Part shown: positions 51,622 to 59,806 of the stretch, piece after piece
How the letters are laid out: each line of letters begins with the position of its first letter
Position numbering within the stretch: position 1 is the stretch's first letter
Assembly (NCBI GenBank): GCA_965224735.1
Contig: OZ245059.1
Span: 1,054,001-1,118,000, forward strand
DNA from: Robiginitomaculum_A sp036478535
GTDB taxonomy: Bacteria > Pseudomonadota > Alphaproteobacteria > Caulobacterales > Maricaulaceae
Direction of reading: 5' to 3'
Length of the DNA: 64,000 nucleotides
Position numbers and translations under genes: made by a program
Notes under the pieces: generated by a model
The model's database searches: none
Told to the model about the DNA's origin: nothing
What the model saw: the letters and a program-made list of their open reading frames with translations, nothing else

Positions 51622-53984
51622 GAGTTGTCTCCCATACGCATATATTTCGCCCACGCCGTATAAGTATTTCGCATCTGAACCTCAGAGGTTCCAGGGTGGA
51701 CTTGCTCGCCGCCAAGCTCATCTTCTTGGTAGTGACGCTGCAAATTCATCCAAGGATTTGCATCCACTTTTAAACCTTCTTGTGCCCGTTCATACATTTC
51801 GAGATCATCATGACCAACAACGGAAGTAGGGGCGTTAATGATCCGATTATACATGGCCGTGCGTTTTAAGAATGTATCTGGTGCGCCGACGAGTTTAAAA
51901 ATCCAGCTCTCGACAATGGTTTTGTCGGCGGCAATGGGTTTAAACAGGCGCAAGGTTTGAATGGCGCCTTTAACCATTATATTCGGAAAATAACATGTGT
52001 TGTGGCGTGTTTCGGCTAAGATTTCTTGAGCGCGTTTCTCCCCGTAAGATTTTATCATGGAGCCGAGATACCCTTCCACATCACTATAATCTGAATGGAT
52101 TGACCACGACACGCCCGTATGGCCATGGCCATGATCCCATGTGCGAATACCCATGTTTTCGAAGGTCTCGTATGATGACATAAAAGGAAGCACGAGTTCG
52201 ACGACCATTGGTTTTTCAGTATTTTTTCCAGCAGTGGCTTCCCATAACTGTTTTACAGTACCCGCCGAGCTTTCATGTGCGATCATAGGGTGGCAGGCAT
52301 CGGTTTGATTGTCGACGAGCATTTTCCAGTTGCAATGATGTAGGTAACGAAGCGGTGCTCCAACGACTTCAAGTCTACCTTCAGGGGATCTATCGATCAT
52401 GTTATCAATGCTAGAGAGAGAGCCGCCAAAAAATTCCTCGAAACTTTCCCCTTCATAGCTTAAGCATGCAAAAACAAACCCACGGTAGTTTTTTACATAA
52501 CTAACTACGCACATGCCTTTTTTGGCACACGATTTGTCAAACCCCGTGTTTTCATAGCCTTGCTTAAATGGTATGCCGAGCGGGCTGCCATCAGTTTTAA
52601 ACGACCAAGCATGGTATGGACAGCGAAAAAACTTGCCTGTATTTCCACTGGGTTCATTGACAATCTGTGTACCCTTGTGGGGGCAACGATTATACAATAC
52701 CTGAATGTCGCCGTCTGTATGGCGCACCATGATGACAGGCTGATTGCCAATCGTTGTTGTGGTGAAATCGCCTTTGTTTTGCACTTGGCTGTCATGTCCG
52801 ACATACACCCATGTGCGGCGAAACACGGTTTTCATTTCTTGTTCAAAAACGGTTTGGCTTGTGAACACATCCCGGTGGATTTCGCTCGCACCTGGGCGTA
52901 CCAATGCGTCCAAATTCACACCGTTTGTGCCTTTTCTGTCATTTGTTTCATTGGTCATAGGCGGCACTGTCTTACCTAGTTTGTTCTTTGTCTTTGGGCT
53001 TTTTTTTGGGTGTAAATCCAAAACCAGTCGTCCAGATTTAGCTCGCGAAACACAGATTTGCATGACATTCCCACCCGCCTTTTCACTGTCGCTTAAAACA
53101 ACGTCGCGGTGATCAATATCCCCGCTAATCACTTGGGTTCGACATATGCCGCAATTTCCGTGGGCGCAATCATAGAGCGGCTCTTCACCCTCCGCTTTTA
53201 AAACTTCGATTATGCTTTTGTCAGCGGGGATGGTGTATATTTTTCCGGATGAAGCAATTTCAATTTCAAAGGCCTTGTTTCCATCCAGGGGAAGGGGGGT
53301 GTTAAACAGTTCAAAGTGAATTTGTTCTTTGGGAAAGCTAGCTTGTGCTGCGAATTTCTTTACGGCCTCAATCATGCCTTTAGGCCCGCACACATATATA
53401 TTAGTATCCTTAGGTGCCTTGTTTAAAACGGATGACAATTCCAAAGCATTGTCTTGATCATCATAGTGAATGTGTAATCTTTCCCCTATGAGGTCGGTTA
53501 ATTCGTTGACGAAGGCTAATTTACCCTCTGCGCGACCCGCATAATGCAGTGTGAAATCTACGTCTTCTCCCATAAGTTTTTCTGCCATGGCGTAAATTGG
53601 CGTAATACCAATGCCGCCTGCAAATAAAAGGCTGGGTTCAGGTGTTCCGAGCAATGAAAAATCATTTTTTGGCGGGGTGATTATAAGCGTATCACCAAGC
53701 TCTAAGCCGTGCATAAACCGTGAGCCACCAGTGGAATTGTCGTCCAAAAGCACACCTAATCGATATTTATCGGCCAAGCCATCATCTTCCAAAATTGTTG
53801 TTAAGGAATAACAGCGCGTATCGTTGCCGCCAATGCTAACTTTGATATGGGCACCTGCCGCGTATGCGGGTAGGACGGAACCATTTTCTGAGCTGAGCGT
53901 AAAGACTTTGATGTTCGGTGCGGCGTTGTTAATAGCGCTAACGACTACAGAAATTGAAGGTTTTGTGTCAGGCATAAGTTTCAA
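51618..53984 (-). CDS. fused ferredoxin-type reductase / Rieske oxygenase alpha subunit
   Basis: A 788-residue single frame joining two proteins that are normally separate. Residues 1-325 are a reductase: flavin motif RCYSLT (58-62), nucleotide motif GGIGITPIYAM, YVCGPKG, then a plant-type 2Fe-2S set Cys273, Cys278, Cys281, Cys311. A charged, Lys-rich linker (326-342) follows. Residues 343-788 are a benzoate-type alpha subunit: Rieske ligands Cys434, His436, Cys455, His458, and the mononuclear iron site DxxHxxxxH with Asp562, His565, His570. All cofactor ligands are present. With the beta subunit after it, this should be a self-sufficient ring-hydroxylating dioxygenase. Met343 could act as an internal start, but no good ribosome-binding site is seen. 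Confidence 0.93.
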   Translation of the reverse strand: MKLMPDTKPSISVVVSAINNAAPNIKVFTLSSENGSVLPAYAAGAHIKVSIGGNDTRCYSLTTILEDDGLADKYRLGVLLDDNSTGGSRFMHGLELGDTLIITPPKNDFSLLGTPEPSLLFAGGIGITPIYAMAEKLMGEDVDFTLHYAGRAEGKLAFVNELTDLIGERLHIHYDDQDNALELSSVLNKAPKDTNIYVCGPKGMIEAVKKFAAQASFPKEQIHFELFNTPLPLDGNKAFEIEIASSGKIYTIPADKSIIEVLKAEGEEPLYDCAHGNCGICRTQVISGDIDHRDVVLSDSEKAGGNVMQICVSRAKSGRLVLDLHPKKSPKTKNKLGKTVPPMTNETNDRKGTNGVNLDALVRPGASEIHRDVFTSQTVFEQEMKTVFRRTWVYVGHDSQVQNKGDFTTTTIGNQPVIMVRHTDGDIQVLYNRCPHKGTQIVNEPSGNTGKFFRCPYHAWSFKTDGSPLGIPFKQGYENTGFDKSCAKKGMCVVSYVKNYRGFVFACLSYEGESFEEFFGGSLSSIDNMIDRSPEGRLEVVGAPLRYLHHCNWKMLVDNQTDACHPMIAHESSAGTVKQLWEATAGKNTEKPMVVELVLPFMSSYETFENMGIRTWDHGHGHTGVSWSIHSDYSDVEGYLGSMIKSYGEKRAQEILAETRHNTCYFPNIMVKGAIQTLRLFKPIAADKTIVESWIFKLVGAPDTFLKRTAMYNRIINAPTSVVGHDDLEMYERAQEGLKVDANPWMNLQRHYQEDELGGEQVHPGTSEVQMRNTYTAWAKYMRMGDNS

Positions 53985-54004
53985 TATTTATTTGTTAGAG
54001 TTGA

Positions 54005-54032
54005 TATATTATATTCTTTGTAATATAATATA
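54005..54032. promoter_or_regulatory. AT-rich palindrome between the oxygenase operon and MarR
   Basis: Arms TATATTATATT and AATATAATATA (11 bp, perfect) flank a 6-base spacer. It lies 20 bases from the reductase-oxygenase start and 49 bases from the divergent MarR gene, a usual place for a MarR operator that controls both directions. Confidence 0.7.
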
Positions 54033-54080
54033 CTTGATTATGCAATTAATATTATTTAATAATAACGGCAAGGATATGAA

Positions 54081-54512
54081 ATGAACCAGCAACATTTTGA
54101 TAACTATTTACTCTATCAACTTGCAATGGTAAGCAATGCGCTATCCAGTGAGTTCCATAATGAGCTCTCAAAACATGACATTGGCCCCGCCGCTTGGCGC
54201 ATTTTGTACTGTCTTTGGAGTACACCTGATATGCGCCTTACTGAACTCGCACGACACGTATTATACAAACAGCCGCGCGTTACCAAGCGGGTCGCACAAT
54301 TGCAAGAAGCGGGGTTGGTAGAAAAAACTGTTAGGGATGATGATCGTCGTAACGTCTCTTTGCGGCTTACACAAAAGGGAAAAAAACTGGTCTTTCCTTT
54401 CATCAAAAAATCTATTGCGCATGAGGCAAAAATAATGTCTGTTTTACCACAGGCAGACAGACAAAAATTTCGCCAGTCTTTGTTAGCGCTTATTGAAAGT
54501 TTAGGACAATGA
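54081..54512 (+). CDS. MarR-family transcriptional regulator
   Basis: A 143-residue winged-helix regulator: AWRILYCLWSTPDMRLTELA, the recognition helix region HVLYKQPRVTKRVAQLQ and the wing RDDDRRNVSLRLTQKGKKL. It is divergent from the reductase-Rieske operon with a palindrome between them, so it very likely controls that operon and itself. It resembles the MarR protein at 43467 in layout and in its start, which suggests a duplicated regulator for related aromatic signals. Confidence 0.9.
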   Translation: MNQQHFDNYLLYQLAMVSNALSSEFHNELSKHDIGPAAWRILYCLWSTPDMRLTELARHVLYKQPRVTKRVAQLQEAGLVEKTVRDDDRRNVSLRLTQKGKKLVFPFIKKSIAHEAKIMSVLPQADRQKFRQSLLALIESLGQ

Positions 54513-54668
54513 TGTGTTGCAGGGTTGTTTTCAACATGGTTTTAATGTCGCCATTGCCAATGGTTCTGTGTCCAAGATTATACCTGAACTCTGTTTATTT
54601 TAAGTGTAAATGAAATATCTGCTTGCTCACCTGTTTGATGTCAGCGCTTATGAGATAGGTTTAAGTCC

Positions 54669-54688
54669 AAGCTAAGCTAAGCTAAGCT
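54669..54688. repeat. AAGCT pentanucleotide repeat, four units
   Basis: Four perfect AAGCT units lie in the gap between the convergent MarR and LuxR-type genes. The unit length would make it prone to slippage. No coding role is evident. Confidence 0.9.
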
Positions 54689-54746
54689 GAGTGAGGCTTT
54701 TGGCATAGGCATAATTATAAGTAAATGACAAGGTAGCATTTAAATT

Positions 54747-55496
54747 TTATTGACGTTCTAGCAGAAAAGGTGCGAATTGAGTTCGTCTGTGCATGTCTGT
54801 TTTCTTAAATATTGATCGGATATGGGTTCTTAATGTGGGCTTGGCAATGTGCAATATATTGCATATTTCTAAGTCAGAACTGCCTGACATGACAAGGTCT
54901 GCAATTTCTGCTTCTCTAACCGTTATACCTAACTTACCGTGTAACTGCGCAAAGCTCATAAAGTTGTTATTAGAATCCAATTGCATGGCGCGTGATAGCG
55001 CATTGGTAAAACACGGCCCGATCGCGTCTAATATTTCCATTTCTTTTTTTCCAAAATCATTTTTTTTTGAATTTCGCCATATTCGAATGTCACCATTATT
55101 ATGCCCTTTATCATAAGCAAAGTAATTTATACCATAGCAAAGGCCGTCCTTTTTTAGAAAATCATTAAAAAATTCTGTCTTAACAAGTCGGCTATGCTCC
55201 ATAACATGACTTACTGGCGTCGCTTTTTTTCGGTTTTGTAGGATTTGAGTTATCGGGTCATGAAACTGAAAGTAGGAATCATAGCTTTTTAAATTTTGCG
55301 GGCACATATTGATTTGTACGCCAGCCATAAATTTCTTCTCAACTGGATTCCAAGCATAGGATGCAAAATAGTCAGCTTTTAGAAGTTTAAGTAAATTTTT
55401 GCCGATTCTCTCGCGGACTTCTTTATGTGAAAAGTCGCGGCTTAAATCCCCCATAATACTGAAGAGGCTTGTACATTCTTTGCTCGTTAAATTCAT
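54747..55496 (-). CDS. LuxR-type regulator (solo)
   Basis: A 249-residue protein with a C-terminal LuxR/GerE helix-turn-helix, GITVREAEIADLVMSGSSDL and AKPTLRTHIRSIFKKTDMHRR (about residues 187-240). The N-terminal 170 residues look like a sensor domain with alpha-beta-alpha character; the conserved Trp/Tyr/Asp set of AHL-binding domains is not evident. No luxI-type synthase is nearby. It is divergent from the TonB receptor/amidase/symporter genes and probably regulates them. Ligand unknown. Confidence 0.82.
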   Translation of the reverse strand: MNLTSKECTSLFSIMGDLSRDFSHKEVRERIGKNLLKLLKADYFASYAWNPVEKKFMAGVQINMCPQNLKSYDSYFQFHDPITQILQNRKKATPVSHVMEHSRLVKTEFFNDFLKKDGLCYGINYFAYDKGHNNGDIRIWRNSKKNDFGKKEMEILDAIGPCFTNALSRAMQLDSNNNFMSFAQLHGKLGITVREAEIADLVMSGSSDLEICNILHIAKPTLRTHIRSIFKKTDMHRRTQFAPFLLERQ

Positions 55497-55666
55497 AAGA
55501 AATACCCCTGTTCATAATCGTTTGGGCTGCCCAGAATATCATCATTTATGATTATATCGTTAAAGCTAAATATATTCTACTTCTCCTGTCAAGTGTTAAA
55601 ATAGTCCAACTGGTCAGTAAAATTATAGAATTTATACAGCTTGAGGGCAATACAGAGGGGAATAAA

Positions 55667-57943
55667 ATGATAGCCAGAACTAAATTCAAAATGATGACAG
55701 GCGTAGCGTTATTAGCTATGACGTGCGGAATGCCAACATATATTGCGCAAGCTCAAACATTGGATGAAATCCTTGTTACCGCAACGAGACGTGAAAAGAA
55801 TGTTCAGGATGTTCCTGTAACGGTTGCTGTATTGGGAGCTCAAGAAATTGCTAAAGCTGACATACACGGCGGTGCAGGGATTGCGAACAGTGTGCCAGGT
55901 TTGCATTTTGCTAGTTTTTCGGCAGGACAGAATTTATTTGCAATTCGAGGTGTTGGCTCTGCGGATGATGGTGCGGGGCTTGATAACTCCGTAGCGTTGT
56001 TTTTAGACGGCGTTTATATTGGGCGCGGGGCGGGTGTTGATTTTGATATGTTTGATCTTGAGCGCATCGAGGTTCTTAAAGGGCCGCAGGGTGCTTTGTT
56101 TGGCCGCAATACCATTGGCGGCGCCATATCTGTAGTAACAGCGCCGCCGTCTGATGAATTTACTGGTAAAGTTGCTGTAACCGGTGGCAATGAAGGCATA
56201 ATTAGAGCGCAAGGTCTGATCAGCGGGCCTATATCAGAAAACCTATCGGGCAAACTAGTGGTAAGCCATAGGCGGCATGACGGGTTTGTCCGCAATGTGT
56301 TGCTAGGGAAGGATGTCAACGACGAAAACCGCACATCTGTACGCGGGCAAGTCAGGCTTGATGCTGGCCGTAGTGAATGGATTGTCTCTGCTGATTGGAT
56401 GCAGGACGAAACGAAAGATTCCGGACGTTTTCATTATGTGAACGGTGATGGAACGGCTACAGGAGGTGCTCAGGGCCAGGCAATATCTTTAGGCTCTGGC
56501 CGGCCAAACCCGCAAACCACGGCTGATCCGTTGGAAGGTTTTTCCAAGCGCGAAGCCAAAGGGGTTAGCTTAACGGGAAACATTAAGTTTGATAAAGGTA
56601 CATTGACCACAATATCTGCATTTCGCAATGTTGAAACGGACTGGGAAATGCCGTCTGTAGGTGTACCTCTTGCTGCCCTCGATTTGGCCAAGGGGAGCTT
56701 TGGAGTTGGTGTTAATGACGATATACAAGAAGAAATAGACACGATCTCGCAAGAGCTGCGCTGGACATCAGAACTGGGCGGGGCCCTGGAATTTGTTGCC
56801 GGTGTTTATTATTTCAAAGAAGATACGGATCGCCCAGAGCAGTTTAAATTACAAATGAACACAAAAAAGGCGGGCCAAAAGACCCTTGGTAATGAGTTCA
56901 CGCGCACGCAGAATAAATCAACTTCCTATGCCGCTTATGGGCAGGCCCAGTTGGATTTTGCTGATCGGTGGTCAGTGCTTGTTGGAGGTAGGTACTCTCA
57001 TGACAAAAAAGACTATACCGCAACGGCTGTCAATTGTGGGCAAACCGAAGCAGAACGGGCGGCGGGCGGGTTTGCGAATTTCCCAAATTGTAAAGGTGTA
57101 GGCAAGTCATTAGCAATTGTTGCTGAAACGTTTGAACGATCAGCGTCCGTTAGTTTTAATGATTTTTCACCGATGGCTTCCCTTCAATTCCGTCCCAAGG
57201 ATGACGTCATGCTGTTTGCGACGATTGCGACTGGTTACAAATCGGGTGGTTTTGCGGGATCGCAAGGCGTAGCTGCAGCGGCGACGAAGCCCGTTTTACC
57301 AGAGCAAGTGACCAATTATGAAATTGGGTTCAAGAGTACGCTAGCTGATAGTCGCGTTCGGCTCAATGCCACTGGGTTTTTTATGGACTATAAAGACTTA
57401 CAGATTGTTCGTTTTGGCCCTGTTGCGGGATCGGCATTCGGTTCCTTTCTAACCACGAATATTGGTTCTGCTGATATTCTTGGACTAGAAGTGGAGCTTG
57501 ATTGGGCGGTTACGGATCAATTCACACTCAGTGGCGGGTATGCCTATTTAGATACGAAAGCACAGCAACTTGTTATCGATGGCAAGGATTTTTCTGGGCT
57601 TCCACTTAGGCAAGCACCTAAAAATTCATTTAACATTGTTGCTGATTTCGACATGCCGTTACACAACAACAAAGGAGATTTGAATTTTAATGCGCAGCTC
57701 AGTCATACTGATGATGCCCACAACGATTACGCAACAGCGGCCAAAACCCTGAGCGAGGGTAAAACGCTTTTGGATGGACGGATCAGCTGGACAAACGCGA
57801 GTGGAAAGTACAATCTCGCATTCTGGGGTAAGAACCTGACCAATAAAGATTATGTAGCCCATTCATATTTTATTGGCCCAGGCACAATAGGTACATGGGG
57901 CGCGCCTCGTACATATGGCGTTACGGCAACAGCAAACTTTTAG
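55667..57943 (+). CDS. TonB-dependent receptor
   Basis: A 758-residue outer-membrane receptor: signal peptide to AQAQ (about residue 30), TonB-box/plug start LDEILVTATRREKNVQDVPV, plug motifs VALFLDGVYIGRG and LERIEVLKGPQGALFGRNTIGG, barrel with ATGYKSGGFAG and a final aromatic TANF. It belongs to the group common in sphingomonads and hyphomonads for uptake of organic compounds rather than clearly siderophores. It is followed by a terminator and a lipoprotein amidase gene, and faces a LuxR-type regulator. Confidence 0.93.
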   Translation: MIARTKFKMMTGVALLAMTCGMPTYIAQAQTLDEILVTATRREKNVQDVPVTVAVLGAQEIAKADIHGGAGIANSVPGLHFASFSAGQNLFAIRGVGSADDGAGLDNSVALFLDGVYIGRGAGVDFDMFDLERIEVLKGPQGALFGRNTIGGAISVVTAPPSDEFTGKVAVTGGNEGIIRAQGLISGPISENLSGKLVVSHRRHDGFVRNVLLGKDVNDENRTSVRGQVRLDAGRSEWIVSADWMQDETKDSGRFHYVNGDGTATGGAQGQAISLGSGRPNPQTTADPLEGFSKREAKGVSLTGNIKFDKGTLTTISAFRNVETDWEMPSVGVPLAALDLAKGSFGVGVNDDIQEEIDTISQELRWTSELGGALEFVAGVYYFKEDTDRPEQFKLQMNTKKAGQKTLGNEFTRTQNKSTSYAAYGQAQLDFADRWSVLVGGRYSHDKKDYTATAVNCGQTEAERAAGGFANFPNCKGVGKSLAIVAETFERSASVSFNDFSPMASLQFRPKDDVMLFATIATGYKSGGFAGSQGVAAAATKPVLPEQVTNYEIGFKSTLADSRVRLNATGFFMDYKDLQIVRFGPVAGSAFGSFLTTNIGSADILGLEVELDWAVTDQFTLSGGYAYLDTKAQQLVIDGKDFSGLPLRQAPKNSFNIVADFDMPLHNNKGDLNFNAQLSHTDDAHNDYATAAKTLSEGKTLLDGRISWTNASGKYNLAFWGKNLTNKDYVAHSYFIGPGTIGTWGAPRTYGVTATANF

Positions 57944-57957
57944 TCACCAAAAATTCT

Positions 57958-57988
57958 ATTTGCCCAGTTGAAAACTGGGCAAATTTTA
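57958..57988 (+). terminator. intrinsic terminator after the TonB receptor gene
   Basis: Perfect 12-bp arms ATTTGCCCAGTT and AACTGGGCAAAT around a GAA loop are followed by TTTAT. It starts 15 bases past the receptor stop. A TTG codon inside it at 57968 is therefore not a credible start for the amidase. Confidence 0.85.
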
Positions 57989-58009
57989 TCTGAATGTATG
58001 GATAATCCT

Positions 58010-59464
58010 ATGAAGAAATATTCTGTTATTGGTATTATGGTTGCGTACGCGATTTTAGCGTCGTGTTCTCCAAAAACACCAGATGAGCAAGATCCAGGTG
58101 AGCAAGATAATGTTAATGCAGCGCATAAAAACTATAAAAACAGTCTCGCAATGGCGGCACAAAATGCAGAACTAAATGCGTTCATCACGTTAAGCTCGAA
58201 TTTTAAAATGCAAAATACTAGCAGTGGGCGCTTGTCTGGAATGGTTGTGGCGGTGAAGGATAATATTCATGTGGCTGGGCTTCCTAACACAGTGGGTACG
58301 GACGCACTCGCAAGTTTCATACCGCAAGTCGATGCGCCAGTCATTACGCGTTTAAAGGAACAAGGGGCCATCATAATCGGTAAAACCAATATGCACGAAT
58401 TAGCATTTGGCATTACTAGTCATAATGTACGTTTCGGCGCCGTTAAAAACCCTTATGACCAAACAAGATTTCCAGGTGGTAGTAGTGGCGGATCTGCCGT
58501 TGCTGTTGCTGCCCGTATTGTACCAATGGCGATTGGAACCGATACGGGTGGATCAGTACGGCTACCTGCATCCTTGACTGGAATAATTGGATTTCGGCCA
58601 AGCATAGATCGCTACCCATCTGGTGGAATCACACCAATATCTCATACCCGTGACGTTGTTGGTCCCATGGCCTTGACCATGGAAAATATTACATTGCTCG
58701 ATAGTGTCATGGCAGACCGTCCTCAAATTATAAAGGCAAAAGATATAAAAACCTTACGGCTTGGCGTCGCGCGCAACCCATTTTATAAAAATTTAAACTC
58801 TGAGACAGAACGGATTATGAACGCTGCCTTGGATAAACTCCAAAAATCGGGCGTGAGACTAGTCGAGGTTGATATACAAGGGCTATCAGAATTAAACGAA
58901 AAAACCAGTTTTCCTATTGCACTCTATGAGGGCACATATGATTTGGAGGCTTATTTAGAGCAATACAAGACGGGCGTTAGTTTTTTTGACATCGCTAAGG
59001 GCACGCAAAGCCCAGATGTAAAAGGTCTTTTTGCTGGCTTGGCCATGGATAAAGATGAAGATGGGCATCCTGATAGTTTGATTACGAACCAAGTTTATCA
59101 AGAGGCTGTGGACATTCATCGCAAAGCTATGATTGCTCTCTATAAGGATTATTTCCAAGCCAACAATATTGACGCGCTCGTGTTTCCTACAACAATTCTG
59201 CCTGCAGGATTGATCGATGGTACAGAAGAAACTGTTTTACATAATGGCGTGCAAAGCCCAACTTTTACAACATATATTCAAAATACTGACCCTGGAAGTA
59301 ATGCGGGTTTACCAGGGATTAGTCTGCCAATTGGACTAACAAATACAGGTTTGCCTGTTGGTTTAGAGCTGGATGTGTTGCCTGGTGATGATGAAAAATT
59401 ATTAGCCATAGCATTAAGTGTCGAAGCATTGTTAGGTTCCTTACCATCTCCGCAACTTAAATAG
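58010..59464 (+). CDS. amidase-signature hydrolase, lipoprotein
   Basis: A protein of about 484 residues. ATG 58010 opens a lipoprotein signal with lipobox LASC; 58001-58009 and earlier codons would spoil it. The amidase signature is complete: catalytic Lys in VAVKDNIHVAG, the Ser in GGSSGGSAVAVAA and the nucleophile region DTGGSVRLPAS. It hydrolyses an amide to acid and ammonia in the periplasm or at the outer membrane. The TonB receptor in front and the DUF485/SSS transporter behind suggest that the amide is imported, split and the acid taken up. The substrate is unknown. Confidence 0.9.
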   Translation: MKKYSVIGIMVAYAILASCSPKTPDEQDPGEQDNVNAAHKNYKNSLAMAAQNAELNAFITLSSNFKMQNTSSGRLSGMVVAVKDNIHVAGLPNTVGTDALASFIPQVDAPVITRLKEQGAIIIGKTNMHELAFGITSHNVRFGAVKNPYDQTRFPGGSSGGSAVAVAARIVPMAIGTDTGGSVRLPASLTGIIGFRPSIDRYPSGGITPISHTRDVVGPMALTMENITLLDSVMADRPQIIKAKDIKTLRLGVARNPFYKNLNSETERIMNAALDKLQKSGVRLVEVDIQGLSELNEKTSFPIALYEGTYDLEAYLEQYKTGVSFFDIAKGTQSPDVKGLFAGLAMDKDEDGHPDSLITNQVYQEAVDIHRKAMIALYKDYFQANNIDALVFPTTILPAGLIDGTEETVLHNGVQSPTFTTYIQNTDPGSNAGLPGISLPIGLTNTGLPVGLELDVLPGDDEKLLAIALSVEALLGSLPSPQLK

Positions 59465-59477
59465 GCAAAAAGTTAGA

Positions 59478-59804
59478 ATGAGTAAAATAGATATCAGTGA
59501 AACAAATCAGTCAACCATATTTCAGCAACTGGTTCGTAAACGCGCACGAGTTATTTGGCCTCTGAGTATATTTTTAGTTATGGCATTAGCTGGCAATTTG
59601 TACCTTATGTCGTCGGGAGCGGATATTGGTTCTAAAACAGTTTCCCAGGGCGGCACGGTGACAGTAGCCATAGTATATTCACTGTTTTTAGTCCTTTTGG
59701 GGGCAATTATTTCGGGATTTTATGTTTGGTGGGCTAATACTAAGCTTGATCCTTTGATGCACCAAGTTCGTGAGCAAGCAGAAAAATCAAGGAGGCGTAG
59801 TTAA
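59478..59804 (+). CDS. DUF485-type membrane protein (symporter partner)
   Basis: A 108-residue protein with two membrane helices (about 27-47 and 60-85), a cytoplasmic N-terminus and a charged C-terminal tail. It resembles YjcH/DUF485 proteins that precede acetate-type SSS symporters, and the next gene is such a symporter 2 bases after its stop. It probably stabilises or regulates that carrier. Confidence 0.75.
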   Translation: MSKIDISETNQSTIFQQLVRKRARVIWPLSIFLVMALAGNLYLMSSGADIGSKTVSQGGTVTVAIVYSLFLVLLGAIISGFYVWWANTKLDPLMHQVREQAEKSRRRS

Positions 59805-59806
59805 TA

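Noticed and set aside
54513..55666. luxI-type synthase or lux box near the LuxR regulator
   Set aside because: No synthase-like frame exists and no 18-20 bp lux-box palindrome was seen in the divergent gap.
57968..58009. TTG start at 57968 for the amidase
   Set aside because: It lies inside a perfect terminator hairpin and would hide the lipoprotein signal peptide that ATG 58010 exposes.
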